Assembly: GCA_964396595.1 (NCBI GenBank)
Contig: CAYNFR010000006.1
Location: 1 to 64,000, forward strand
DNA: 64,000 nt
DNA from: CAYNFR01 sp964396595
Lineage (GTDB): Bacteria > Bacteroidota > Bacteroidia > Chitinophagales > Saprospiraceae
Direction: 5' to 3'
Of this stretch, positions 1 through 8,763 are shown one piece after another (position 1 is the first letter of the stretch; every line of letters begins with the position of its first letter). The position numbers and the translations under genes are program-made. The notes beneath the pieces were generated by a model. That model was not told the origin of the DNA. It saw nothing but the letters and a program-made list of their open reading frames with translations, and did not search any database.

Positions 1-339
1 TGTTGCTTCCCCTACTACTCGCTTCATTATAGCCATCTCTGCATCAGGAATAGGGAGTAACTTATTGGCAATATGCAGAAACTGATATACCCATGGATGT
101 TGCAATATCGGCACGTATGATTCTTGAACAATATGCACAAAAACATGGCAAGGTATTAAAGCAACATGGCTCCGTTTTTTTCGCGAAATATAGTGTCGCC
201 ATTTTTCTTGGATGGGAACATATGCCGTGATGCCTTGCGCTTGCAAGTCTTCTTGCAGGCGTTTCTCACACCGATACTTACATTTTACCGCATACCAGGC
301 CGGCAATTGAGGGTGAATTTGCTTGCTTATCGTGTTCAT
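1..339 (-). CDS. UpxY-type NusG-family transcription antiterminator (partial, 3' end outside window)
   Basis: The minus-strand frame stays open from an ATG at 339 to the window edge, giving the first 113 residues. It has the NusG N-terminal (NGN) signature: W15-Y16-A-V-K, then a basic C-E-K-R-L stretch, a Y-V-P at about 40-42, a basic R-K-K-R patch at 53-56, and a L-I-P-C-H-V-F-V strand at 61-68, where NusG has L-F-P-G-Y-V-F-V. In Bacteroidota such specialised NusG paralogues (UpxY) sit in capsule and exopolysaccharide operons and prevent early termination there. The start codon overlaps the stop of the upstream regulator (ATGA), so the two are translationally coupled. The C-terminal KOW domain is not in view. 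Its likely targets lie to the left of the window. The family is fairly certain; the specific role is inferred. Confidence 0.85.
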   Translation of the reverse strand, partial: MNTISKQIHPQLPAWYAVKCKYRCEKRLQEDLQAQGITAYVPIQEKWRHYISRKKRSHVALIPCHVFVHIVQESYVPILQHPWVYQFLHIANKLLPIPDAEMAIMKRVVGEAT

Positions 340-878
340 AGTTCTCCATTATTATCCCATATAAGCAAAGGATGTCCGTCCATCTGATCAATCATGTGTT
401 CGTGCCACAAAAGGCTCGGATAATGTAGGTAACGTATTTTTCGATTCAACAAAGTTTCCGCCTTGGCGATCAATTGTATAAGATAATCAAGTTGTATATT
501 TCCAATAATCAACAAATCGATAACAGGGGAATCTTGTCCGGCCGCAAAGGGTCCCGTGAGGTATACCTTGTCCACATTGCCCAGACGCCCTATAACTGTC
601 AAGATCAATTGATCGATACCTAAATGCTTGCGAACGATCTGTTGTATCTCCCTGAATAATGGATGAGCAGTGTTGGCGCGATATATTTTCTTGTTGCCCT
701 GCACATAGGCATCTAGCATTTTCGCACTTTCAAGTCGATTCAGCTCCACCCTGACAGCATTCGTCGATTCATCAAATTCCTCTGCCAGGCCGCGTAAGTG
801 CGCTGCGTTTTTGCTATTCAAGAAAAACTTCAAGAGTAACTTGATCCGCGTCTTTGATGAAATTAAATCAGCGAGCAT
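336..878 (-). CDS. Winged-helix (ArsR-like) protein with degenerate nucleotidyltransferase-like domain
   Basis: This 180-residue protein opens with a winged helix (about residues 8-68; the segment from L29 to A53 looks like the recognition helix-turn-helix). A nucleotidyltransferase-fold segment follows at about 88-130. The usual G-S...D-x-D signature is altered: G109 is followed by Pro instead of Ser, and only D121 of the acidic pair remains, because V119 stands where the first Asp is expected. Catalysis therefore looks unlikely and the domain may bind a ligand or partner. Proteins of this make-up are often found at Bacteroidota polysaccharide loci. It is translationally coupled to the UpxY-type gene downstream, which suggests that the pair controls the locus. 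Wing and helix boundaries are estimates. Confidence 0.7.
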   Translation of the reverse strand: MLADLISSKTRIKLLLKFFLNSKNAAHLRGLAEEFDESTNAVRVELNRLESAKMLDAYVQGNKKIYRANTAHPLFREIQQIVRKHLGIDQLILTVIGRLGNVDKVYLTGPFAAGQDSPVIDLLIIGNIQLDYLIQLIAKAETLLNRKIRYLHYPSLLWHEHMIDQMDGHPLLIWDNNGEL

Positions 879-1465
879 TTATCTATACATTGAGTAGTAA
901 AATTACTCATATTTGTCAAATATGCATGCGTTTTGATTACTTTTTAACGAAAAAGCTGAGTAGAGATAGGTCATCGCGCCTCTTCCGCTTGTTCAGCAGC
1001 ATACAAACATCAGCTAAAATATTTCAAATCTCTATTTTAACCAGGATTGTGCATTAGAAAATCTAAGGTGTCTATAAATGGTTTCATAATAAAGCGCTTC
1101 GCTCTCTTTTGCTCGTTCACCATAGCGGTGACCACGGCACAATCACCAGACTACTTATATTATTGCCATTTCAACCTTCATGACCAAGTTCTACAGTTTA
1201 ATCCGGGTTTAACTAAGCTTACAATAAGGTAGATTGGTCAGAACCTGTCTAGGCTTGTGTGAGATTGGCGTACATAACGACATCGGTTTGTCAGAACAAA
1301 TCGGATGGTAGCCGCTATGCGGTTCACTCACTTGAAAGTCGTTTAGCCCTCTATCTGCTGTGCAGAATCGCTGCCTACCTCAACCGCTTCGCGTCTACCT
1401 GTCGGCAGTTAAGCTTTACTCTTCACAGTTACAAGTTAAAACCAATAAATACATCTACTGCATAC
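879..1465. other. 587-bp intergenic region upstream of the regulator/upxY pair
   Basis: No convincing coding frame was seen on either strand. It separates the wzz-like gene from the winged-helix/upxY pair and must hold any separate leftward promoter for that pair. An imperfect palindrome at 892-908 (arms GAGTA/TACTC) lies about 15 bases upstream of the regulator start and could be an operator for the winged-helix protein. That is a guess from position and symmetry only. No Rho-independent terminator for the wzz-like gene was recognised. Confidence 0.4.
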
Positions 1466-2551
1466 TCACTCCGCCAAAGCCTCTCTCACTATCTTCCTAC
1501 CAATCACATAAAGAAAGGCTAAAAATCCACCGAGAAAAAGGCCGATGAGAATCATTTTCGGCTTCGATAGTTTTTCGACGATGGGAATAAAAGTCTGGTC
1601 AATAATCTGGAATTCAGGTGTATCTCGTGCCAGAAGTTGCTCGAGGCTTCGTTTGCGGCTGAGTGCCGCTTTATACTCTTGTTCGAAGAGGGAAATATCT
1701 CGTGCTAGTTTCTCACGTGGAAGCTTCGAAATAACAGATACCAGCCCCCTATCGCGATCACTCAAGCCGGCATATTGGGCTTCAGCCCTTGTTAATTGAT
1801 TGTAGAGAGAATCAACCTCAACAGTAACCAGCCCAAGTGCTTTGGTCGGTCTTCCTACCGTCTGCTCGACATAAAAAGCGCGAAGCTCATTATATATGGC
1901 ATTGGCCAGTGCGGTAGAAAGGTTGTCATCAAGGGATTTAACATTGAGGGTGAAGATTTCACTCTTTAAATCATATGTGATATTCATGATACCTTTGCGC
2001 TTACGGAGACTACTACCTGTTAAAAATTCATGAAGTATATTTAATGCTCTGTATTCTCTCTGCTGAAATGCTCCTATAGCATCATGTTTAAAATAAAAAT
2101 CCCCTAGATGCAGGTGGGCATATTCTTCGAGATATGGTTCTTTATTCCATTCTTCATGAAATTCGTAGAGATTGATAATATGATTGGCGATATAATCATC
2201 TTTGCCACCCATATTTGCTTTGTTTAACAGGACGTTATGGATAATCCGTCCTGATTTAGCAAGTTCGGTGATTTTATTGTTTTCTACCGGCACAAAATCA
2301 AAGTCGCCGACCGATGTGGATCGTGGTGTCGTGCCCGATAACAAAAATCTCAATCCACTCGTGTATTCTGTTTTATCAATGAATGCCTTGGCCAAAAATC
2401 CGGCAGCAAATAACATCATTATCGAGAATACCAATAATTTACTACGCCATATTTCTTTTCTGAACTCTCTAAACTTGAGGATAAGATCCTTCAGGCTGAT
2501 TTCGTCGTCATCGTAAGGCTGCTGAGGATATGGATTTTTAACTTCACTCAT
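1466..2551 (-). CDS. Wzz/chain-length-determinant family inner-membrane protein
   Basis: This 361-residue protein has the Wzz layout: a short cytoplasmic acidic/proline-rich N-terminus, a first membrane helix at about 38-56, a long periplasmic domain with coiled-coil-like heptads at about 225-300, a P-x-x-x-x-L-S-K-P approach and a second membrane helix at about 332-351, then a short basic cytoplasmic tail. Proteins of this family set the length of O-antigen or capsule chains and dock with the outer-membrane export protein. No Walker motifs or tyrosine-rich tail follow, so it is not fused to a BY-kinase. It lies 21 bases downstream of the SLBB export gene in the same leftward operon. The polysaccharide made is unknown. 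Confidence 0.85.
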   Translation of the reverse strand: MSEVKNPYPQQPYDDDEISLKDLILKFREFRKEIWRSKLLVFSIMMLFAAGFLAKAFIDKTEYTSGLRFLLSGTTPRSTSVGDFDFVPVENNKITELAKSGRIIHNVLLNKANMGGKDDYIANHIINLYEFHEEWNKEPYLEEYAHLHLGDFYFKHDAIGAFQQREYRALNILHEFLTGSSLRKRKGIMNITYDLKSEIFTLNVKSLDDNLSTALANAIYNELRAFYVEQTVGRPTKALGLVTVEVDSLYNQLTRAEAQYAGLSDRDRGLVSVISKLPREKLARDISLFEQEYKAALSRKRSLEQLLARDTPEFQIIDQTFIPIVEKLSKPKMILIGLFLGGFLAFLYVIGRKIVREALAE

Positions 2552-2572
2552 CGGTTATTCCATTTAATAGAT

Positions 2573-5188
2573 TTAATCTTCATCCTCGTTTCTTTCCAAT
2601 CGAGGAGACTCCTCACCGGAAGGGCTGATATTGACAATAACCCCCTTGTTATGCGTCAATTTTGATGATGCCTCCGTCGATTTTTTATCGACCGGTAGCG
2701 CCAATATCGCAATGGTTGAGCCTGATGTAGCTTCAGGATATTTTCTAAAAGGCCAAGAACCGAGCACAGGTTTTACGGCACCATTCGGGCTAACGACAAC
2801 GATATTATTTCTTAGCTTTCTATTGGGCAAGCCACCTGCATACTCGTTAATATACCACAAGGCATTTTTACCTTTAACGAACTTGACAGCGATGTTTTTT
2901 TCTTTGTCGAACAGTTTGCCTGCTCGTGTTTGCCTAAGATCCAGCAGGACAATATTTTCATTCTGTGGCACAACAATCTCGTCAAGAGGTTTAAGAATGA
3001 TAGCGCTACCTTCAGTGCTTGATAAGTCTGCCACCAATTCGACAGTCTGGGAGATGGTAGAGGGATTGGTTACACGCCGGATAATCCTGACACCGTTGAG
3101 AAGGGCGTCTTTCTGCAGGCCACCTGCTTTCTCTATGAACTGACCCAATGTTTCATTGTGGGAAGTTAATGCATATTCACCTGCAAACTTTACTTGTCCT
3201 CTTATCCTGACCACCTGTTGTAGGCGATACTCAGCCTTGGTACGTGCGACTATTCTATCTAAAGGCTGAAGGGCAAAATCATTCGGGCTGTCGATGATTT
3301 CGTAATGTTGATCTACCTTAATGGTATATTGATTCGTTTTTGTCATACCATTCGCGTCGGCTTCAATTCTGAAGATGTCGAGCACGCCTGATGCGTCATT
3401 TCTGAGCCCCCCGCTGAGTAAGAGAACATCTTTTAACTTGATGCCCTCGTAATGATATATGGTGTCTATCTCGCTGCGGACAGCCCCTTTGACAAACAAT
3501 CGATCTAGATCTGTAAGCTGGGAGCTTGCGATAGCGATCAGTTTGTCCATGGGTCGGAGAATTTTATTTTCAGGACTGGTGCTCGACGTTAATGCCTGTC
3601 GTAGGTTAACTTTAATATATTCCTTTTTATGTTTATTGGCTCTATCGGTACGTAGAATATAACCGAAATCATTCGCCTCGTCAATTAATCCGCCGGCTAG
3701 TAATAAGGCCTGCTGGACTGTGACATTGGCATCGGGGTCAAAAGGATGTTCGATGGGTTTTCTGACAGCACCTTCCACTGCTATGGTAGAAATTTCGACA
3801 TAATCACTGAGTTGATTAATAACGATTCGATCTCCTTCTTCGAGAGCAAGATCAATAGCACTATTGGGCGCAGCCAATATTTTATGTAAATCTATCTCGA
3901 TCAATCGGATCGTCTGATCGGGATTTAATCGCAATAAAAAGGCTACATCGAGACGTGCCTCTCTGGATGGCACAGCTTTATGTATTAGTTGTGATACAGT
4001 GGTCGTCGCTTCGAGGTCATAGTCTCCGGGGAAAAAAACGGCACCTTCTACGGCAACATAATTTTTAAGCTCATGACCGATGGTTCTGATCATGACTACA
4101 TCCCCATCTTTCAGTAACGTGCGGGCACTATTTTTCTTCCATTCAGATTCAGATATATCGATGATCATTTGTCTGTTGCCTACGAACCGCTTGATCTGGA
4201 GAAAGTCGGTATTGGCATCACCTGTCAATCCTCCGGCATATCGGAGAAGATCTGAGATATTCTCGCCTTCGAGTAGTTCGTATTTCATAGGGCGCTTAAC
4301 AGCCCCGGCTATTTCCACTATAGCTCCTGAAGAAGGCACCTGAATGACGACATTGTCTTCGAGATAAAAGGAAAACTGCACAGTGGGGTCGTCCATCAAT
4401 TTGTACAAATCCAAGGTGCGCTGCCGGTCGCCGTAGGCCAGCCTAATATTCCTTACACTTCCTACCGGTCTAACTCCTCCACCGGCTATCAATGCATTGA
4501 GGGCCGTATTGGTCGCTACAAGATTATATGAGCCGGGGCGCTGGACTTCTCCAAGCAAATTCACGACGACTTGCCGCGGTTGAGAAAGTGTGATGGCTAT
4601 CTGCTCCCTGCGAAAAATGTAAAATGACGAGAACCTTCTTGCCAATAGCTCTTTAGCTTGCCCCCAGTTAAGTCCTTTCAGGTATAATCTCGCAAGTCCT
4701 TGCGGGTTAATGCTGCCGGACTCGTCAACGATAAATTTAGCATCAAGCTGCGAAGCGCCGAAAATAGCTACACTTATTTCGTCTCCCACACCGATCACAT
4801 AATTATCAGGGACATTGACGACAGTATTGGGTTGATAAACCGATAAGCTATCCGCTTCAAGCCATGAATGACCGAAAATTTGGTTTTTGGATTCTCGTGT
4901 TTTACGCTTCTCTTCAAGCAAGTTAATGATAGAATCAATTTTGTCAACATTAATACTATCGTTAAGCTGAATATTGATTACCCAATCCTTGTAATTTATC
5001 TTACTGGCATCCGGCAGGGTATCAATCTCTCTTCTCAAATCTATATCCTGTGCCGTCACTAAAGAGGGAATCCATAATAGCGTGAAACTTACCAATACTA
5101 GCCTCGTAAACCTACGTACAGCATGACTAGCTATGCATATCAATGAATGACTGCTGAGAGGATTTAGCGTCTGATTTATGTAATTCAT
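2573..5188 (-). CDS. Wza-like polysaccharide export protein with six SLBB domains
   Basis: This 871-residue protein has a signal peptide (hydrophobic core about 29-45, probable cleavage after the V-T-A before Q47). The polysaccharide-export (PES) domain runs from about 125 to 200, with G-V-G-D-E-I as its opening strand. At least six SLBB-type repeats follow, each marked by a G-x-V-x-x-P-G/I pattern, near residues 213, 298, 384, 476, 569 and 666. E. coli Wza has far fewer and is under half this length. The family forms the channel that carries capsule or exopolysaccharide through periplasm and outer membrane. No lipobox is evident. It sits between the nucleotide-sugar genes and the wzz-like gene, which fits a Wzy- or ABC-dependent export system. 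Confidence 0.88.
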   Translation of the reverse strand: MNYINQTLNPLSSHSLICIASHAVRRFTRLVLVSFTLLWIPSLVTAQDIDLRREIDTLPDASKINYKDWVINIQLNDSINVDKIDSIINLLEEKRKTRESKNQIFGHSWLEADSLSVYQPNTVVNVPDNYVIGVGDEISVAIFGASQLDAKFIVDESGSINPQGLARLYLKGLNWGQAKELLARRFSSFYIFRREQIAITLSQPRQVVVNLLGEVQRPGSYNLVATNTALNALIAGGGVRPVGSVRNIRLAYGDRQRTLDLYKLMDDPTVQFSFYLEDNVVIQVPSSGAIVEIAGAVKRPMKYELLEGENISDLLRYAGGLTGDANTDFLQIKRFVGNRQMIIDISESEWKKNSARTLLKDGDVVMIRTIGHELKNYVAVEGAVFFPGDYDLEATTTVSQLIHKAVPSREARLDVAFLLRLNPDQTIRLIEIDLHKILAAPNSAIDLALEEGDRIVINQLSDYVEISTIAVEGAVRKPIEHPFDPDANVTVQQALLLAGGLIDEANDFGYILRTDRANKHKKEYIKVNLRQALTSSTSPENKILRPMDKLIAIASSQLTDLDRLFVKGAVRSEIDTIYHYEGIKLKDVLLLSGGLRNDASGVLDIFRIEADANGMTKTNQYTIKVDQHYEIIDSPNDFALQPLDRIVARTKAEYRLQQVVRIRGQVKFAGEYALTSHNETLGQFIEKAGGLQKDALLNGVRIIRRVTNPSTISQTVELVADLSSTEGSAIILKPLDEIVVPQNENIVLLDLRQTRAGKLFDKEKNIAVKFVKGKNALWYINEYAGGLPNRKLRNNIVVVSPNGAVKPVLGSWPFRKYPEATSGSTIAILALPVDKKSTEASSKLTHNKGVIVNISPSGEESPRLERNEDED

Positions 5189-5239
5189 AAGAGAAAGCTA
5201 TTATTAAAGCACTGCGAATGGCGACAAAGGTATTATTTT

Positions 5240-6145
5240 TTATTGCTTAACACTTTGTGTTATGATGGCCAAGCTCAATTCTTCTACTAAGGTGATACTT
5301 GCTGCTGCATCACGGATGTGATAACCATTACCATTTAATATGCCCCGATATATTTCTTCATGCAGCTCTTCAAATCCTTCTGTCAACTGCCAGCTTCGCT
5401 CACCGATACGGATTTCGCGTATGGGCTTAAAATCTGACACACTACCTGTTTTAATTCTGATATGCCAATCCACATGCCACTCACCGAAGCTAATAGATCC
5501 GATTACTTGTAGAGAGGTGGCTTGAATAATTTTAAAACTAGAAGGCTGACCGAATAGGTAAATCATCAAATCAAAAAGATGTATCCCGATATTGGTCAAT
5601 ATCCCGCCGGATCTACTTTCATCGCCTTTCCATGATTTAAAATACCAATCCCCCCGATAGACTTCATATCTAAATTGAAGTGTGGAAGTGCAATTATCTC
5701 CTTGTTGCAAATATTCCTTTAGCGCTAGTACAGTGGGGTGATGACGCAATTGTAATACGGTAAATATTTGTTTTCTTTCTTGATTCGCAGTCTTTTCGAG
5801 CATCATTAGCTCGTGCGAATTGAGGGCAAGGGGTTTTTCGCAAATCACATCCATTCCCCATTTAAGACCCCATAAACAATGCACGACGTGTAAATCATTG
5901 GGAGTGCATACGACCAGAAAGTCAACCGGATCCCCCTTTTGCTTTTGAGCCCGGACAAATTTTTCCAAATCGTTCATTGCTGTGTAAAACAGACATGTCG
6001 GAAAATAATTATCTAGTACACCTACACTATCTATAACATCCATTGCTGCGACTAGCTGTCCATCGTTAGCCCGGATGGCGGCCATATGTCTCGGGGCAAC
6101 ATATCCTGCCGCACCGAGGAGAATATATTTTTTAATCATCCGCAT
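5240..6145 (-). CDS. wbpB: UDP-N-acetyl-2-amino-2-deoxyglucuronate 3-dehydrogenase-like oxidoreductase (WbpB/WlbA type)
   Basis: This 301-residue protein is a Gfo/Idh/MocA-family oxidoreductase. It has the dinucleotide loop G11-A-A-G-Y followed by A-P-R-H, which is characteristic of the WbpB/WlbA branch, the E103-K104-P105 motif holding the catalytic lysine, and G-I-H-L-F-D with H189 at the place of the catalytic histidine. WbpB/WlbA oxidises C3 of UDP-GlcNAcA and passes the 3-keto product to a PLP aminotransferase. Here the aminotransferase and acetyltransferase genes lie just upstream on the same strand, supporting that role. The UDP-GlcNAc 6-dehydrogenase that would make the substrate is not in the window. 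The gene lies 24 bases downstream of the acetyltransferase. Confidence 0.8.
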   Translation of the reverse strand: MRMIKKYILLGAAGYVAPRHMAAIRANDGQLVAAMDVIDSVGVLDNYFPTCLFYTAMNDLEKFVRAQKQKGDPVDFLVVCTPNDLHVVHCLWGLKWGMDVICEKPLALNSHELMMLEKTANQERKQIFTVLQLRHHPTVLALKEYLQQGDNCTSTLQFRYEVYRGDWYFKSWKGDESRSGGILTNIGIHLFDLMIYLFGQPSSFKIIQATSLQVIGSISFGEWHVDWHIRIKTGSVSDFKPIREIRIGERSWQLTEGFEELHEEIYRGILNGNGYHIRDAAASITLVEELSLAIITQSVKQ

Positions 6146-6169
6146 TAATGTTGGTCGGTCATTTACGCC

Positions 6170-6745
6170 TCAATCTTTTTTAAATAGTTTACCCTCGATT
6201 AATTGATAGGTTGCGCCGTCAATTTTACAACAAGCCAGCGCATTTTCATTTATCGACAAGCTATCGCCCGCTTCGCTCATCCAACCTTTTTGTACAGCCG
6301 GATTGCCCACCATGCAGGCATATGCCGGAACATCAAATAGAATCACCGCACCAGCGCCGACGAAGGAATAAGTTTCCAGGGTAATTCCGCATCGTATCGT
6401 CGCATTCGCACCTATCGTAACCCCTTTTTTCAAATAGGTATAACGGATCTCGGATTTCCTATCTACTGCAGCACGTGGATTGTACACATTTGTGAAAACC
6501 GCGCCCGGACCGATGAAGACCTCGTCGTCGACTTCGACCCCTGAAAAGATAGAAACATTGTTCTGGATTTTAACACCGTCACCAATGCAGACACCGGCAC
6601 CGATAAATACATTCTGCCCGATGACACAATTCTTGCCAATCTGTACATCATTCATGATATGACAGAAATGCCATATTTTCGAGCCCTTACCGATGCTCAC
6701 TCTTTCATCAAGAATACTTGAAGGATGAATAAAATAGTCAGTCAT
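6170..6745 (-). CDS. wbpD: UDP-2-acetamido-3-amino-2,3-dideoxy-D-glucuronate N-acetyltransferase (WbpD/WlbB type)
   Basis: This 191-residue protein is built of hexapeptide repeats (I-G-x-G-x-x patterns from about residue 18 to 150) that form a left-handed beta helix, the fold of trimeric acetyl-CoA-dependent transferases. The segment V-Y-N-P-R-A near 85-90 and the M-V-G-N-P-A turn near 142-147 are typical of WbpD/WlbB enzymes, which acetylate the 3-amino group of the UDP-diamino-uronate. It starts inside the end of the aminotransferase gene (8-base overlap), so synthesis is coupled. Other hexapeptide acetyltransferases are possible by fold alone, but the flanking partners make this assignment the likeliest. 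Confidence 0.82.
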   Translation of the reverse strand: MTDYFIHPSSILDERVSIGKGSKIWHFCHIMNDVQIGKNCVIGQNVFIGAGVCIGDGVKIQNNVSIFSGVEVDDEVFIGPGAVFTNVYNPRAAVDRKSEIRYTYLKKGVTIGANATIRCGITLETYSFVGAGAVILFDVPAYACMVGNPAVQKGWMSEAGDSLSINENALACCKIDGATYQLIEGKLFKKD

Positions 6746-7889
6746 CGTATTGAAAAAAGGCTATTACGTGATCACAAACATAATGTATGTCTTCCAGATT
6801 CAGCTTTTCATGAACAGGCAGTGATACAATCCGACGACTCAAAGCCTCTGAAACGGGGAAGGGGTGTCGGTTAAATGCCTTATACGCATTCTGCTTATGT
6901 ACAGGCATCGGATAATACACTTTCGTCTCAATACCATGATCGGCCAGATACTGCCGCAGCTTATCGCGGATATCTTCTTGATGCAAGACAATGGAGTATT
7001 GATGAAAAGTGCGTGTCGTAAATGAATGACAAGCCGGAATCCTTATCTCTCCAATATGACCAATACGCTGTTGATAAGTCGCAGCATTTATTTTCTGAAT
7101 GTTCAATTTGTCTTCAAGGCAGCGAAGGTTGATTCTTAGAAAAGCGGCCTGTAATGTATCAAGACGCGAGTTCAGCCCCACAAATTGATGATCATACTTC
7201 TCTTTGAGCTGACCGTGATTGGCTATCGCTCGCAATGTCACGGCAAGTTCGCCATCTCGCGTACAGATCATCCCTCCATCACCAAAGCAAGCTAGATTTT
7301 TGGTCGGGAAAAAAGAACAGCAGCCTATATCACCGATAGTCCCCGCATACCGCTTACTACCTGAAAGGTGTCCTTCGATATAGCTTCCGAATGCCTGAGC
7401 AAAATCTTCCACTACATATAATCCACTCTTCTTCGCCACGCCTATAATAGCATCTATGTCCGCCATCTGACCAAATAAGTGAGTTACTATGATCGCCCGT
7501 GTCCGCTCTCCTATTACAAATTGTAGATGGGAAGGCTCAAGATTAAAACTTATGGGATCAACATCTACAAAAACAGGCACCAGGCCCAATAACATAACAG
7601 CCTCAACAGCCGATATGTAATTATAAGCAGGTACAATGACTTCATCACCCAGTTTCAATCTGAGCGCCATAAGGGCTATCACCAGCGCATCCGTCCCATT
7701 GGCACAAGAGATGACATGATGGACGGAAAGGTAGCTCGCTACTTCTTCCTCCAGCAGATACACTTCTTCACCACCGATAAATCTCCCCGAAGACATGACA
7801 GACACATAAGCTGAATCATATTGAGACTTATGCGCCAGATAAACAGCGGCTGAGTCAAACATCTTTATAGAAAAGCCAGGTGAAGTCAT
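6738..7889 (-). CDS. wbpE: DegT/DnrJ/EryC1/StrS aminotransferase, UDP-2-acetamido-2-deoxy-3-keto-glucuronate type (WbpE/WlbC)
   Basis: This 383-residue protein is a PLP-dependent sugar aminotransferase. The Schiff-base lysine is K197 in F-F-P-T-K-N-L, followed by the G-D-G-G turn. E161-D162-F-A-Q-A supplies the residues that contact the pyridine nitrogen and ring, and N-G-T-D-A-L at about 64-69 binds the phosphate. WbpE/WlbC enzymes transaminate the 3-keto sugar made by WbpB/WlbA. It is the first gene of the leftward operon, with an 8-base overlap into the acetyltransferase gene. Its promoter should lie in the 7890-8000 region, where no clear consensus was recognised. Other nucleotide-sugar aminotransferases share these motifs; the triad of neighbours decides the call. 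Confidence 0.82.
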   Translation of the reverse strand: MTSPGFSIKMFDSAAVYLAHKSQYDSAYVSVMSSGRFIGGEEVYLLEEEVASYLSVHHVISCANGTDALVIALMALRLKLGDEVIVPAYNYISAVEAVMLLGLVPVFVDVDPISFNLEPSHLQFVIGERTRAIIVTHLFGQMADIDAIIGVAKKSGLYVVEDFAQAFGSYIEGHLSGSKRYAGTIGDIGCCSFFPTKNLACFGDGGMICTRDGELAVTLRAIANHGQLKEKYDHQFVGLNSRLDTLQAAFLRINLRCLEDKLNIQKINAATYQQRIGHIGEIRIPACHSFTTRTFHQYSIVLHQEDIRDKLRQYLADHGIETKVYYPMPVHKQNAYKAFNRHPFPVSEALSRRIVSLPVHEKLNLEDIHYVCDHVIAFFQYDD

Positions 7890-8763
7890 ATCAGATACGA
7901 AAATGATATAATTATTCTTTTCTACGTATTATATAAAAAAGTTTGAGATCTCATAACAGTCGATTGAGAATTAAAAATTGGTTTGTATTAATGCAGATCA
8001 ACATGCTATCGATATAGTTAATTGATCCATCTAGCTCTGTTTCATATGAAGATCTTGATCCGTAATAATGTAAATTGATCACCGTTGACATAGATCAAAA
8101 CATCTCTTTTCAGCGTTCATCCTATCCCCAAAATTATTTAATAAGTTGTCGTAGCGTGAAAGTAAGAAACCATTGTTCCGACCGCGTCGAAAAACGTAGG
8201 CATAGCCAGAGATACAATCAGGCTTCTCATCGAAGTGCAGCGCAGATTCAGTGCTTGTAACCAATTAATATCTTTATTAACTACTTCCGTATTGAATTTA
8301 ATACCAATAGCACAAGTTTGCTGAGGATGCATAAAAGCCAATGGCCCTTTCGCATGATCCTGAAACGCAAGAAGCTTGATGGCTTTTTTCTACCGAGCTG
8401 CGGATTAATAGGAACTTTAATACATCCGACTTTATTGAACGATCAAATTCTTATTGACAAATATCCTGTTACTTGATCCGGTCACTTCAATAGGGTATAC
8501 TATGCTGCCTCTCTCTACCCAAAGAAATTTCTAGATATAAACCTATGAACCCAAATGGAAGGCTCAAAAAGGATCAATATTATTCAAGAAAACATCATAA
8601 ACCATATAGTTCATAATAGCCCAGGATCATCAATCATCACACATCATAGATTTATTACGTGGCTTGCACCTGACGGCTATCAATATGTTAAAATCAGTAA
8701 TAAAAACAAGACTAAAAAAAATTAGCGAATTCTTAAGTATGTTTGGGGGCTCAATAGATATTC
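7890..8763. other. 874-bp non-coding region, possibly with decayed coding remnants
   Basis: No intact gene is evident. On the minus strand between about 8079 and 8341, two overlapping frames give short protein-like stretches (60-70 residues) that share no clear start, stop or motif, as expected of a decayed gene. The hexamer TTGATC or its complement recurs around 8023-8100. The region divides the leftward polysaccharide operon from the rightward DUF1800 gene, so it should carry both promoters. No consensus -7/-33 Bacteroidota promoter was recognised with confidence. Confidence 0.35.

Noticed and set aside
8023..8100. Repeated TTGATC/GATCAA hexamers
   Set aside because: Short, unevenly spaced and common in this base composition; no array structure or regulator to link them with.
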